From positions 1 to 64,000 of the forward strand of contig CANRKB010000003.1 in NCBI GenBank assembly GCA_947631115.1: a stretch of DNA of 64,000 bases, written 5' to 3'. The number at the start of each line of letters is the position of its first letter. Position 1 is the first letter of the stretch. Both the position numbers and the translations under genes were made by a program. The stretch comes from an uncultured Clostridia bacterium. GTDB taxonomy: Bacteria; Bacillota; Clostridia; Oscillospirales; Ruminococcaceae. The notes under the pieces are model-generated. The model was not told the DNA's origin, ran no database searches, and worked only from the letters and a program-made list of their open reading frames with translations. This document shows, in pieces, positions 17,058 through 26,891 of this stretch.

Positions 17058-18822
17058 GGGTTGTACTCCTTGCAATAAGAACGCCGTGTTTCCCGCAGGT
17101 AAGCCTTTTTCTCAAATACAGCGGGCTGTCCGAAGCGGAATTTTCATCAGCGTAAATTTCATATTCATAGTTTTTATCAATTACAAGTTTTTTGTCGGTA
17201 GGGTTTATTATCACCATAAACTTTTCGTTTTCCATGATAATACAGCCGTTCGTTTCGGAAAATGTCACGCCGTCCAATTCATTTAAAAACCGCTTTCTGA
17301 AAGCCAAAAGCCCTCGGTAATACTCGCAGAGAGCGCGGTTTTCGGTGATCATATCCCACTTTACGGAGTTTACGCTGTCGGGGAGGTCATAGCTGTTTGA
17401 GCTGCCGTTTTTAGTACGGAGAAACTCCTGACCCGCGTGCAGAAATAAAATGCCTTTTGATAGCGCCAAAAGCGCGGCGGCTGTTTTTTCGAGAGGCATT
17501 ATTTTTCGTTTGTCATGTGTTTTAAGCGCAATGCATAGCCTGTCGAAAAGCGTGTGATCATCGTGACATTCGGCGTAATTTATACTCTGCGAAATACTGC
17601 AAACTCCGCGCTTTCCCGAAACGGCTTTTTTTATCGGCTCAAAGCGTCCCGTGTTCCCACACAAAAACCCCTTGTCATTTACGTCAAAGACATTCCCGCG
17701 AAGCGCGTCGCGAAAGCTGTCGCCGAAAAAAGCAATTCCCGAAAGCCTGTCTGCGTTTTTAAGTACCGCGCGGCGGTTTTCCGAAAGCGCGCTCTCCCCG
17801 CCTGTCCAGCCCTCTCCGTAAATGAGAATATCGGGGTTTATTTCCTTTAGCTTTTTTCGGATAAGCCTCATTGTTTCAATATCCAGAAGCCCCATAAGGT
17901 CAAAGCGAAAACCGTCCAGATGATATTCTACTGCAAGAAATGTAATGCTGTCAATAATAAACTTCCGCGCCATTTTCCTTTCGCTCGCAAACTCGTTTCC
18001 GCAGCCCGAGCCGTTTGAAAATCCGTTCTCTCCCCTGAAAAAATACCCGGGCATCTGCCGTTCAAAAACAGACTTTCCCGCGTCAAAAACGTGATTATAA
18101 ACAACGTCAGCTATAACTCCCATTCCCGCGTTATGAACAGCCATAACAAGTTTTCTTAGTTCAACAACTGCGTTATCAACGGCATAATATCCGCACGGAG
18201 CGTTATAAAAACGCGGGTTATAACCCCAGTTATAGGCTTTACCGTCGCTGTCAAAATCGAAAACGGGCATGAGCTGAATATGCGTTACGCCGAGGGTTTT
18301 TATATATTCAAGCCCGCAGACGCCGCCATAGCTGTTCTTTACATTCTCTTCGCAAAACGCAAGGAATTTTCCGCGGTTTGAAAAGCCCGCGCTTTCGTCC
18401 ATAGAAAAATCGCGGACGGAAAGCTCGTAGATTATCGGGTCTTTAATTGATACGGGCTTGTCGTTTTCCCAACCGAGCGGCGTGTTTTTGTCCATATCCG
18501 TTATGATACCGCGCGTTCCGTCTTTGTTTATAAGATATGAATAGCTGTCTGCAAACTCTCTTTCCTTGCCGTTTTGAATAACCGAAAAGTCATACTCTTT
18601 TCCCGAAAGGTCTCCTTTTACTTCAAGCTCGAAAACGCTTTTGTTACGTTTCATACGGGCTTTAAAAATACGCTTGTTGTCCGCGTTGTAAAGCCTTAAA
18701 AAAGCCTTTTCGGCAAAAGGCTGCCAAAATCTGAAAAGCGTTTTATTCGGAGAATAAATTGCTCCCAATTTGCCGCGAAAGCCGCTCTTTTCAATTTTTT
18801 TAAGCTCACTTTTTGTCATCAT
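17041..18822 (-). CDS. pulA: Type I pullulanase (GH13 alpha-1,6-glucosidase)
   Basis: The protein has about 593 aa and lacks a signal peptide, so it should debranch glycogen or imported maltodextrin in the cytosol. The N-terminal region resembles a CBM48-type domain. The hallmark YNWGYNP motif of type I pullulanases is near residue 200. The GH13 catalytic residues lie in DGFRFDLMG (nucleophile), YGEGWTG (acid/base) and AECHDDHTLFDRL (stabiliser). The start is one of two adjacent ATGs at 18822/18819, overlapping the end of the TtcA-like gene by 17 bases; a further in-frame ATG at 18837 is possible. With MalQ two genes upstream it forms a maltodextrin/glycogen breakdown pair. Confidence 0.9.
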   Translation of the reverse strand: MMTKSELKKIEKSGFRGKLGAIYSPNKTLFRFWQPFAEKAFLRLYNADNKRIFKARMKRNKSVFELEVKGDLSGKEYDFSVIQNGKEREFADSYSYLINKDGTRGIITDMDKNTPLGWENDKPVSIKDPIIYELSVRDFSMDESAGFSNRGKFLAFCEENVKNSYGGVCGLEYIKTLGVTHIQLMPVFDFDSDGKAYNWGYNPRFYNAPCGYYAVDNAVVELRKLVMAVHNAGMGVIADVVYNHVFDAGKSVFERQMPGYFFRGENGFSNGSGCGNEFASERKMARKFIIDSITFLAVEYHLDGFRFDLMGLLDIETMRLIRKKLKEINPDILIYGEGWTGGESALSENRRAVLKNADRLSGIAFFGDSFRDALRGNVFDVNDKGFLCGNTGRFEPIKKAVSGKRGVCSISQSINYAECHDDHTLFDRLCIALKTHDKRKIMPLEKTAAALLALSKGILFLHAGQEFLRTKNGSSNSYDLPDSVNSVKWDMITENRALCEYYRGLLAFRKRFLNELDGVTFSETNGCIIMENEKFMVIINPTDKKLVIDKNYEYEIYADENSASDSPLYLRKRLTCGKHGVLIARSTTHEKRN

Positions 18823-19618
18823 CTTCAAACCTGTCAAGAAAGCTGTGTACCCCGTCGCTGTCCTTGTATGAGATTATCCTGTCAAGGCGGACGTTATGCA
18901 CGCTTCGGAAAATATTCATCGCTACCTGCGGATTTTCCTCGCAAAGCTCTGCGATAAGCCGCTTTACCGCCGCACGCTCCGAGCCGTTTTCGCGGTCCTT
19001 AAGAGCGCAGTCGCAGCCCGCTCTTTCTATTTTGCACCTGTCCGCCCACTCGATTATGTCCTTTTCCCGAACAAAATACAACGGGCGGATAAGCTCCATT
19101 CCCTCAAAATTCTGAGCCTTTACGCGCGGGAGCATTGTCTGAGCCTGCCCACCATAGAGCATACCCATAAGTATGCTTTCTATTGCGTCGTCGAAATGAT
19201 GACCGAGAGCGATCTTGTCGCAGCCTAGCTCCTTCGCTTTTTTGTACAATAAACCCCTGCGCATTTTTGAACAAAGAAAGCAGGGGTTTTTCTCCTTTTC
19301 CACAAGCCTGAAAACATCGGTTTTAAATACCGTAAGGTCAATACCGAGGCGCTCTGCGTTTGATCTTATAACGCTAAGCGTCCTCTCGGAAAAGCCCGCG
19401 TCCATTGTGAGATATTTTACGGATATGGGCGTTTTCCCATATAGCTCGTATCTGCGAAAGAGCGCCGCCAGCAGAAGCGAATCCTTCCCTCCCGAAACGC
19501 AGACGCATATCCTGTCGCCGCTTTTAAACAGCCTGTATTCTTCTATTGCCTTATAAAACGGCTTTGTAATGCCGTGGGCGAAATCTTTGCTGAGGCTGTC
19601 GAGAATTATGTCTTTCAT
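18806..19618 (-). CDS. ttcA: TtcA-like tRNA 2-thiolation ATPase
   Basis: This N-type ATP pyrophosphatase of about 270 aa has SGGKDS as residues 42-47, followed by CFLCSKMRRGLL and GHHFDDAIESILM. The spacing matches the TtcA/Ncs6 group, which adenylates a tRNA base before sulfur insertion. One CxxC is clear (CFLC). A later CDC replaces the second CxxC of typical TtcA, so target base and Fe-S use are uncertain. A longer frame upstream lacks sense; the ATG at 19618 overlaps the malQ stop as ATGA, which fixes the start by translational coupling. The location among glycogen genes is probably incidental operon sharing. Confidence 0.82.
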   Translation of the reverse strand: MKDIILDSLSKDFAHGITKPFYKAIEEYRLFKSGDRICVCVSGGKDSLLLAALFRRYELYGKTPISVKYLTMDAGFSERTLSVIRSNAERLGIDLTVFKTDVFRLVEKEKNPCFLCSKMRRGLLYKKAKELGCDKIALGHHFDDAIESILMGMLYGGQAQTMLPRVKAQNFEGMELIRPLYFVREKDIIEWADRCKIERAGCDCALKDRENGSERAAVKRLIAELCEENPQVAMNIFRSVHNVRLDRIISYKDSDGVHSFLDRFEDDDKK

Positions 19619-21093
19619 AGGCGCATATATATCTCGGCAAATTCTTTGAGCATTTTGGCGTGTTTGTTTTTCAGTGCGTTTTTGCCTATTCTCCAGCTCC
19701 AGTTTCCGCCGAGAGTAGACGGAACATTCATTCTTCCCTTTTTGCCGAGTCCTAAAATGTCCTGCGCGGGAATTATCGCAAGGTTTGCGGGAGAAGCGTA
19801 TGCCGCGCGGATAGCGCATTTATTGAGCTTCATTGAAAACAGCTTTCCCAAATACTTTCTGCACATCGCCTTTGTTTTAAGATCCGCTTCGGAATACCAC
19901 TGCGCGAATGTCGCGTTGTCGTGCGTTCCCGTATAACAAACGCAGTTCTTCGGATAATTGTGCGGGAGATGATCATTGTCGGAATTTTCGGGATTAAACC
20001 CGAACTGAAGCACTCTCATTCCCGGAAAACCGCTTTCGGCAAGAAGCTGTTTTACGCTGTCGAAAATATCTCCGAGATCTTCGGCGATTATATCCGCGTT
20101 TGGAACTTCCTTTGCGATAACGTTAAACAAATTCATGCCGGGACCTTTTTCCCAGCTTCCGTGCTCCGCCGTTTTTTCTCCGAACGGAATTGCATAATAA
20201 GTGTCGAAAGCGCGGAAATGATCGATCCTGAGCATATCGAAAAGCTCGGCGGATCTCTTAACGCGCGCCACCCACCACGCATAATCATTCATCTTCATAG
20301 CCGCCCAATCGTAGAGCGGATTTCCCCAGAGCTGACCCGTCTTTGAAAAATAATCGGGCGGTACTCCCGCAACACGCCTCGGATTAAGTCTTTCGTCAAG
20401 CTCGAAAAGATTAGGCTGAGCCCAGACATCAGAGCTGTCGGGGGAAACGTAGATCGGTATGTCGCCGATTATCTTAATGCCCTTTTGCGAACAGGTGTTA
20501 TGAAACCGCGTCCACTGACGGAAAAAGATATACTGGCAGAACTTGTGATAACGAATCTCTTCCGAAAGATCTTCGGAATACCTTTTTACAGCGTCCGCGC
20601 GGCGGAATTTTATATCGTCGTCCCACTGCGTCCAGGGTCTGCCGCCGAACTTGCTTTTTACCGCCATAAACAGCGCGTAATCATCGAGCCAGCTTTTCTG
20701 TTCAAGCGCAAAACCCGTAAACCCGACGTCGTCCGTGAAATTTGAGAGAGCCTTATGCAAAAGCTCAGAACGAGTTTTCGACACCTTTCCGTAGTCGACC
20801 GCAAGAGGATCCGCGCCATAATCGGCGTTCTCACATTCCGTTTTCGACAGAAGCCCCTGCTCGCAAAGCTCGTCAAGGTCTATCAAAAGCGGATTTCCCG
20901 CGAACGATGAGAACGGCTGATAGGGCGAATCCCCGTATCCCGTAGGTCCTATAGGAAGCACCTGCCAGTAGGTCTGACCCGCGCTTTTGAGCCAGTCCGC
21001 AAATTTCTCGGCTTCTTCTCCGAGAGTTCCTATTCCGTATTTTGACGGAAGCGAAGTTATGTGCATAAGAACTCCGCAGCTTCTGTTATCCAT
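19615..21093 (-). CDS. malQ: 4-alpha-glucanotransferase
   Basis: This 492-aa GH77 amylomaltase moves alpha-1,4-glucan segments between maltodextrins and releases glucose. It begins with SCGVLMHITSLPSKYGIGTLG, typical of the family. YWQVLPIGPTGYGDSPYQ, the nucleophile region LRIDHFRAF, the acid/base region IIAEDLG and YTGTHDNAT are all visible. Length is normal. It lies 40 bases downstream of yifB, and its stop overlaps the TtcA-like start. It acts with the pullulanase in cytosolic glycogen or maltodextrin use. Confidence 0.95.
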   Translation of the reverse strand: MDNRSCGVLMHITSLPSKYGIGTLGEEAEKFADWLKSAGQTYWQVLPIGPTGYGDSPYQPFSSFAGNPLLIDLDELCEQGLLSKTECENADYGADPLAVDYGKVSKTRSELLHKALSNFTDDVGFTGFALEQKSWLDDYALFMAVKSKFGGRPWTQWDDDIKFRRADAVKRYSEDLSEEIRYHKFCQYIFFRQWTRFHNTCSQKGIKIIGDIPIYVSPDSSDVWAQPNLFELDERLNPRRVAGVPPDYFSKTGQLWGNPLYDWAAMKMNDYAWWVARVKRSAELFDMLRIDHFRAFDTYYAIPFGEKTAEHGSWEKGPGMNLFNVIAKEVPNADIIAEDLGDIFDSVKQLLAESGFPGMRVLQFGFNPENSDNDHLPHNYPKNCVCYTGTHDNATFAQWYSEADLKTKAMCRKYLGKLFSMKLNKCAIRAAYASPANLAIIPAQDILGLGKKGRMNVPSTLGGNWSWRIGKNALKNKHAKMLKEFAEIYMRL

Positions 21094-21133
21094 AAGAACA
21101 CCCCTTTAAAATGCATTTACCGCAACTGTAAGT

Positions 21134-22660
21134 TCATCTGTTCCAGTACTTTCTGTCAAGACTCCTAAAGCCTATCGCTTGTGAAATGCAGGCTCTGTCT
21201 ATATCTTTCAGTCCCGCAAGATCCGCACAGGTTCTCGCGACCTTTAATATTCTATCATAAGCGCGGGCTGAAAGTCCGAGCCTGTCAAACGCCGCTTTGA
21301 GCATATCGCTTGCGTCCGGAGTCAATCGGCAGACCTCGCCGATTATATCTGATGTTATGCGGCTGTTTGACTTTATATTCGTGCCTTTAAAGCGCTGTGC
21401 CTGTATATCGCGGGCGCGCTGTACCCTCTCGGCTATCTCGGCGGAAGTTTCCTGCGCTTTTCTTTCCGAAAGGTCATCATACTCGACGGGCTTTACTTCG
21501 ATTTGTATATCAATCCTGTCGAGAACGGGTTGTGAAATTTTATTTAAGTACATTGTGACCATTTTTTCGGAGCAGGTGCATTTTTTCTTCGGATTTCCGA
21601 AATTGCCGCAAGGACAAGGGTTCATTGCCGCGACAAGCATAACGTCGCACGGATAGCTCACCGAACCGCTGGCTCTCGAAATCACTATCTCGCAGTTTTC
21701 AAGAGGCTGTCTTAAAGTTTCAAGCGTTCTCCTGTCAAACTCGGGCAGCTCGTCCAAAAACAAAACTCCGTTATGCGCGAGCGATATTTCGCCGGGTCGC
21801 GGAACAGTGCCTCCTCCTACTAATCCCGCGCCGCTTATGGTATGGCTTACGGGACGGAACGGACGGTTTGTAACGAGCGGATCTTTCGGGTCTATTATGC
21901 CCGCTATGGAATGTATCTGCGTCGTTTCAATGCTTTCCGCGAAAGTTATCTTCGGGAGAATGGACGGAATACGTTTTGCGAGCATGGACTTTCCCGAGCC
22001 GGGAGGACCGAGCATAAGGATATTATGCGAGCCTGCGGCGGCAACTTCAATGGCTTTCTTTGCCGCTGTCTGACCCATAACGTCGGCGAAATCCTCGCGG
22101 TATATAAGCTTTTCCGCGCTGGGTATGTAGCGGGGCTCGGGAGTAAGTCCCGTTCCCGTCCGCAAAAAATCGACTATCTGCGTTATATGTTCAACGCCGT
22201 ATACCTGTATACCGTCCGCAACGGAAGCTTCTTTTGCGTTTGACTTCGGAAGGAACAACCGCTTTATGCCGTTTTGAGAAGCGGTCAAAGCCATACTCAG
22301 AGCGCCGTTTATATGGGCTATTCTTCCGTCAAGCGACAGCTCCCCTATAAACGCCGCGTCGGAAAGGTCGCAGTCTACAACCCCTCCCAAAGCCATTAAA
22401 GCTATAGTTATGGGCAGGTCGAACATCGAACCTATTTTTTTTACGCTTGCGGGAGCTAAATTTACAGTAACGCGCCCGTTTAAAAGCTTCAGATTGAGCT
22501 GTCCCAACACCGCGCGTATCCTCGCTTTACTTTCCTGCACGGCAATATCGGGAAGCCCCACGACGTCGAAAATGGGCTGTCCCGGAGAGATACTCGCTTC
22601 TACGTCTACCGCAAACGCATTGAGTCCGAAAAGACCTACGCTGTTTATTTTACTGAACAT
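21134..22660 (-). CDS. comM: YifB/ComM family Mg-chelatase-like ATPase
   Basis: The 508-aa protein has the usual three parts: an N-terminal Lon-protease-like fold (SPGQPIFDVVGLPDIAVQES), a central AAA+ ATPase with Walker A GPPGSGKSML and Walker B VLFLDELPEF, and a C-terminal Mg-chelatase domain ending LSARAYDRILKVARTCADL. A CPCGNFG...CTC zinc-binding insert is also present. ComM is a hexameric helicase that drives branch migration during DNA uptake. The family is universal in Firmicutes even without competence. An earlier ATG exists, but GAGG lies correctly before the ATG at 22660. It is the first gene of a five-gene operon. Confidence 0.9.
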   Translation of the reverse strand: MFSKINSVGLFGLNAFAVDVEASISPGQPIFDVVGLPDIAVQESKARIRAVLGQLNLKLLNGRVTVNLAPASVKKIGSMFDLPITIALMALGGVVDCDLSDAAFIGELSLDGRIAHINGALSMALTASQNGIKRLFLPKSNAKEASVADGIQVYGVEHITQIVDFLRTGTGLTPEPRYIPSAEKLIYREDFADVMGQTAAKKAIEVAAAGSHNILMLGPPGSGKSMLAKRIPSILPKITFAESIETTQIHSIAGIIDPKDPLVTNRPFRPVSHTISGAGLVGGGTVPRPGEISLAHNGVLFLDELPEFDRRTLETLRQPLENCEIVISRASGSVSYPCDVMLVAAMNPCPCGNFGNPKKKCTCSEKMVTMYLNKISQPVLDRIDIQIEVKPVEYDDLSERKAQETSAEIAERVQRARDIQAQRFKGTNIKSNSRITSDIIGEVCRLTPDASDMLKAAFDRLGLSARAYDRILKVARTCADLAGLKDIDRACISQAIGFRSLDRKYWNR

Positions 22661-22701
22661 GACCGAACCTCGCAATTGTTTTTTTAGAACGCCTTTAATA
22701 T

Positions 22702-22730
22702 ATTTTAACATAATTGTAAATAAATTGCAA
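22702..22730 (-). promoter_or_regulatory. Promoter of yifB-malQ-ttcA-pulA-pepP
   Basis: On the minus strand, TTGCAA (22725-22730) and TAAAAT (22702-22707) are 17 bases apart, some 40 bases before the yifB ATG. Confidence 0.6.
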
Positions 22731-22781
22731 CGGTTATAATTATTTTTTGCGAAATTTTATCGGCATATTGTGTTTTTGTTA

Positions 22782-22810
22782 TTGAAAAATTTTTTTATTT
22801 GTGATATAAT
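22782..22810 (+). promoter_or_regulatory. Promoter of rlmB
   Basis: TTGAAA (22782-22787) and a perfect TATAAT (22805-22810) have a 17-base spacer. It diverges from the yifB promoter. Confidence 0.7.
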
Positions 22811-22851
22811 AGATAATGTATTGTTATGGCTTGCTTAATTTGAGGAAAAAA

Positions 22852-23586
22852 ATGGAAAATAATTCTGAAAATCAGATCATCTTCGGACGAAACGCCGTAG
22901 CCGAAGCGCTTCGCTCCGATAAAGAGATCAACACGGTCTATATACAAAAAGACCTTAAGATCGAGGGAATAGCCGCTCTTGCAAAAGAACGCGGCGCCGT
23001 GGTAAAAATAGTCGGCGCGGAAAAGATAGCGTCCCTTTCGGGAACGCAGAAAAACGGCGGCGTTTGCGCGGAATTGAGCGCGGCGGAATATGCAAATCTA
23101 TCGGATATTCTCGAAGTATCAAAAATTAAAGGAAAGCCTCCGTTTATAGTTATCGCGGATGAAATTGAAGACCCTCATAATCTCGGAGCAATTATCCGAA
23201 CGGCTGAGGCTGCGGGGGCAGACGGCGTTATTATCCCGAAAAGGCGAAGCGCAGGACTTAACGCGACGGTGTTCAAAACCTCTGCGGGCGCGGCGGCATG
23301 GATAAAGGTCGCAAGGGTCACAAACCTTGTGGAAACAATAAAGGCGCTTAAGAAAAACAATATATGGGTATACGGTATGGAAGCCGACGGAGAGCCTTAT
23401 GAAAAAACGGATTTTTCGGGAGGCGCGGCAATTGTCGTAGGCTCCGAAGGCTCGGGACTTTCAAGGCTTGTGAGAGAAAACTGCGACAGGATCGTGTCGC
23501 TTCCGATGAACGGAAAAGTTAATTCTCTCAACGCCTCGGTTTCGGCGGGTATACTTATGTACGAAATAATCAAATACAGGAAATAA
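22852..23586 (+). CDS. rlmB: SpoU-family 23S rRNA 2'-O-methyltransferase (RlmB type)
   Basis: This 244-aa enzyme methylates a ribose on 23S rRNA with S-adenosylmethionine. It starts with an L30e-like substrate-binding domain (IIFGRNAVAEAL). The SpoU knot follows: motif 1 around DEIEDPHNLGAIIRTAEA, motif 2 IVVGSEGSGLSRLV, and motif 3 SLNASVSAGILMYE. GAGG lies before the ATG at 22852; an in-frame ATG 36 bases upstream has no such signal. The RlmB assignment, G2251 in E. coli numbering, is the usual one for this architecture. The next gene starts 20 bases later. Confidence 0.88.
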   Translation: MENNSENQIIFGRNAVAEALRSDKEINTVYIQKDLKIEGIAALAKERGAVVKIVGAEKIASLSGTQKNGGVCAELSAAEYANLSDILEVSKIKGKPPFIVIADEIEDPHNLGAIIRTAEAAGADGVIIPKRRSAGLNATVFKTSAGAAAWIKVARVTNLVETIKALKKNNIWVYGMEADGEPYEKTDFSGGAAIVVGSEGSGLSRLVRENCDRIVSLPMNGKVNSLNASVSAGILMYEIIKYRK

Positions 23587-23606
23587 CTCAAAGGGAAGTG
23601 TATTTT

Positions 23607-26369
23607 ATGGCAGAAAAGAATTATGACATCGATAAAATTCTGAAAGAAGTTGACAATCTGCGGCTTGACGAGCCTGATGAAAATTCGGACGGCGACAAAA
23701 AAAGCCTTGCGGGATCGCAGAAAAAATCGGGAAATAAGGCTGATAAAAAGCCCGATCTCAGCGTTACGCAGGTCATAAACCAATATTCCGACAAGAAAAA
23801 GGGCGCCGCCGCAAAGCAGTCCGATATGCGTTCAAAAGCGACAGAACCCGAGAACGAAAAAAGAAAACGTCTTTTTGACGACGACCTTGGCGGAAAGAAA
23901 AAAGCGGACGACAAGATATTTCTTGACGACAGCACAAAAGCTTTAAGCGAAGAACCAAAGCCGTCAAGCGACGAATTTGTTTTCCATACAAAAGAAGATC
24001 TCGTTACTACGGACGACATGAAAAAGCGCAAGCAGCAGCGCATAGACGAAATAAACGAGGCGCTTCTGAAAGCCGACATTGAAGCGCAAAGCGACGACGA
24101 TATGCTGGATCTTATGAATCCTGCCGAAAAGCGGGAGAAAGTTGCGGATATGCTGAGGTCGGACGATGAAAAAAGCGCCACTCTCTCCGTTTCGGAAAAA
24201 GATCTCAAAAACGCCGCAAAAGAAGAATATGTTATAGAATATAAGCCGCATATAAAAGAAACCGACACTCCCGACGAAATATTGGGTGCTTCGGCTAAAC
24301 AGCAGTCTAACCGCGGTGAAATGCATATAGGCGAGTCCATAACCGACGCGCTTGATAAAAAGATCGCCGTTGAAAGCGAGCAGGAACGCGCTTCGGATAT
24401 AAGCGGCGAGGAACAAACCTCGGACGTTTCGGAAGACAGCGCGGATGTTGAGAAAATGCGTGAGGCGAACGAACTTGCGCAAAAGCGCAAGCGCAAAATA
24501 GCCAACTTTATCCTCGAAGACCCGAGCGAGGAAGAAGATGAATTTAAACCGACAAACAATGTTTCCGAAGAAATAAGCGAGGAAGAAGAGGACGACGAGC
24601 CTATCGACCTCGATGATGAAAACGTTATACGCGAACGTCTTAACCGCTCGTCAAAGGGACTGTTCTGGCGTCTTGTCATAACGGGCGTTCTGTTTTTGGC
24701 TACGCTCTTTATAAACATAGTGAACACCGCGAACGTTCAGGACTTGGGAGTGCTGGGAGGAGTTATAAGCCTGCGCTATGCGACGGAAAACTATCTGTAC
24801 TGTATGCTGACTATCGGCGTTTTGTCGTTCGGTTCGTGTTCTTCGGTCATTGCAAACGGCTTTTCAAAGCTCTTTAAAAAGCGCCCCGACGGCGATACGC
24901 TTTGCGCTATAGCGCATACGGCGACTATAGTTGCGATGATACCGTATCTTTTCAGGATTGACTATACTCAGCTTTCAAGGTCGCACGTTTACCTTGCGGT
25001 ATCATTGGCGTTGCTTTGCTTCAACACCGTATCAAAACTTATAATGGTAAAGACGGCTCAGAAGAATTTTGAATTTGTTTCGGCTGACGAGGCTAAATAT
25101 TTCGCGGACTTTTGCGAAAAAGGCAGCGCCGAACAGCTTGCGAAAGGCGCAGTAGCGGGCGTTCCGATAACTGCTTCCGTAAGAAAAACCGAAATGCTCA
25201 AAGATTTCATCGTTTCAACATACTGCGAAGACGCTTCGGATAAGGTCGCGGGAAAAGCGTCGATCGTTACCCTTATAGCGGCTTTGATAGCGGCGATCAT
25301 CGCGTTTTTCACAAACGGCGACGAGGCGATGAACAACCTTTCCTGGAGCTTTACGGTGCTTTCGGCGGTGTGCTGTCTGGGAGCGTCGTTATCATGCTCT
25401 ATGACTGTCACGGTACCGCTTTTGCTTGCTTCAATAAAGGGAAAAAAGGACAAATTCGCAATACTCGGCTATAATGCCGTAGAAAATTTCAGCGAGACGA
25501 ATTCGGTGCTTGTAGAAGCTTCCGACCTCTTTACTCCATCAAGCGTGGTTATAAACAACATTTGCGGCTATGACAAACCGTCGACCCGCGGCGAGGGAAA
25601 AGTAAACATAGACGAAGCAATTATCCTCGGCGCAAGTCTGGCTTTAGCCTCGGGCAGTATACTTTCGGACGCGCTGTTCAATATGCTCGACTATAAGAAA
25701 GAGCTTTTAAAGCCCGTAAGCGGCACGGTCTATGAAAACAACCTCGGAGTTATGGGCTGGATAGACAGAAGAAGAATTCTTCTCGGAACGCGCGAACACA
25801 TGATAGCCCACGAAATATCCGTTCCGAGCGTAAAGAAAGAGTCGGCCGCAAACACCAAAAACGACAATGTAATTTATCTTGCCGTCGGAGGAGAAGTCTG
25901 CCTGCTTTTCTTCGTATCGGTAAAAGCCGACGAGGGCATAAAGGAAAAGGTAAACAGACTTTCGGATGAGGGCGTTACCCTTCTTGTAAGGACTGTCGAC
26001 GGAATGATAACCGCTCCTTTTGTGGAAAACATATTCGGACTCTACGAGGGTTCGGTAAAGGTAATACCGTTCGACTGTCACGAGGTATTCAACAACTGCA
26101 CGAAATTTGTATCCAGCGGAAGCGCGGCGCTTTCCACGGACGGAACGTTCTCCTCTTTCGCGGAGAGTATATCGTCGGCAAAATCGCTGCGTTCCAAAAT
26201 TTCAATAAGTTCCGTTATACAGGTCGTAACGGCGGGACTCGGCATACTGCTTGCGGTAATATTTATGTTCGCAAAGAAATATGATATGTTCGACGGGCTT
26301 TGGATACTTATCTACGGAGTGATAAGCGCGGCTATAACCATAGGCGTTCCGTTTATAAAACGGTTATGA
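23607..26369 (+). CDS. Membrane protein resembling a P-type ATPase without its phosphorylation site
   Basis: The 920-aa protein has two halves. Residues 1-340 are hydrophilic, highly charged and low-complexity, rich in Asp, Glu, Lys and Ser. From residue 345 on come hydrophobic segments in P-type ATPase order: two or more pairs, a large loop, then a final pair at the C terminus (GLGILLAVIFMFAKKYDMF). In the loop, RRRILLGTREHMIAHEI resembles the nucleotide-domain VGN-type strand of P1 pumps, and VGGEVCLLFFVSVKADEGI resembles the strand before the phosphorylation-domain hinge. The place of DKTGT reads EASDLFTPSS, and TGD is replaced by RTVDG. It should therefore be unable to form the phospho-enzyme. 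Function is unknown. Its stop overlaps the tadA start as ATGA. Confidence 0.55.
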   Translation: MAEKNYDIDKILKEVDNLRLDEPDENSDGDKKSLAGSQKKSGNKADKKPDLSVTQVINQYSDKKKGAAAKQSDMRSKATEPENEKRKRLFDDDLGGKKKADDKIFLDDSTKALSEEPKPSSDEFVFHTKEDLVTTDDMKKRKQQRIDEINEALLKADIEAQSDDDMLDLMNPAEKREKVADMLRSDDEKSATLSVSEKDLKNAAKEEYVIEYKPHIKETDTPDEILGASAKQQSNRGEMHIGESITDALDKKIAVESEQERASDISGEEQTSDVSEDSADVEKMREANELAQKRKRKIANFILEDPSEEEDEFKPTNNVSEEISEEEEDDEPIDLDDENVIRERLNRSSKGLFWRLVITGVLFLATLFINIVNTANVQDLGVLGGVISLRYATENYLYCMLTIGVLSFGSCSSVIANGFSKLFKKRPDGDTLCAIAHTATIVAMIPYLFRIDYTQLSRSHVYLAVSLALLCFNTVSKLIMVKTAQKNFEFVSADEAKYFADFCEKGSAEQLAKGAVAGVPITASVRKTEMLKDFIVSTYCEDASDKVAGKASIVTLIAALIAAIIAFFTNGDEAMNNLSWSFTVLSAVCCLGASLSCSMTVTVPLLLASIKGKKDKFAILGYNAVENFSETNSVLVEASDLFTPSSVVINNICGYDKPSTRGEGKVNIDEAIILGASLALASGSILSDALFNMLDYKKELLKPVSGTVYENNLGVMGWIDRRRILLGTREHMIAHEISVPSVKKESAANTKNDNVIYLAVGGEVCLLFFVSVKADEGIKEKVNRLSDEGVTLLVRTVDGMITAPFVENIFGLYEGSVKVIPFDCHEVFNNCTKFVSSGSAALSTDGTFSSFAESISSAKSLRSKISISSVIQVVTAGLGILLAVIFMFAKKYDMFDGLWILIYGVISAAITIGVPFIKRL

Positions 26370-26824
26370 TACTGACTGACGAAGAATATATGGAAAAGGC
26401 TCTTGCGCTGGCAAAAAAAGCTTTTGAACTGGGAGAGATACCCGTCGGCGCAATAGTCGTAAACAAAGACGGAGAAATTATCGCCGAAGCCTATAACGAG
26501 CGCGAAACGCTTATTTCTCCCACTGCTCACGCGGAGATACTGGCAATTGAGCGCGCCGCGAAAGTTCTTAAAAGCAGAAGGCTTTCGGACTGTACTCTTT
26601 ATGTTACGCTCGAACCGTGTCCGATGTGCGCGGGAGCGGTCATAAACGCCTGTATGAAGCGCCTTGTTTACGGGGCGTTTGACGAAAAGAACGGCGCTTG
26701 CGCTTCGGTAGCCGCGTTGTTTGACGAGAAATTTACGCACATTCCGCGCGTAAGAAGCAGAGTTCTTGAAGAAAAATGCGGGAAAATACTTTCGGATTTT
26801 TTCGGGGAATTGCGCGGGCAATAG
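26366..26824 (+). CDS. tadA: tRNA-specific adenosine deaminase
   Basis: TadA converts A34 of tRNA-Arg(ACG) to inosine at the wobble position. The 152-aa protein has the zinc/catalytic motif HAE (H55, E57) and PCPMC (C85, C88), and GEIPVGAIVV before them. The length is typical. The ATG at 26366 overlaps the previous stop codon as ATGA, so translation is probably coupled to the membrane protein upstream. A longer frame starting at 26300 is not supported. Confidence 0.95.
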   Translation: MILTDEEYMEKALALAKKAFELGEIPVGAIVVNKDGEIIAEAYNERETLISPTAHAEILAIERAAKVLKSRRLSDCTLYVTLEPCPMCAGAVINACMKRLVYGAFDEKNGACASVAALFDEKFTHIPRVRSRVLEEKCGKILSDFFGELRGQ

Positions 26825-26891
26825 AAAACAGGTCATTCGGAAAGACGCGCGTTTTTCCGATAATCTATAACGGATCGGGGAAAACATCGGA

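Noticed and set aside
23621..24727. 368-codon minus-strand ORF
   Set aside because: It is antisense to the charged region of the membrane protein gene; its Ser-rich translation is the shadow of Asp/Glu/Lys codons.
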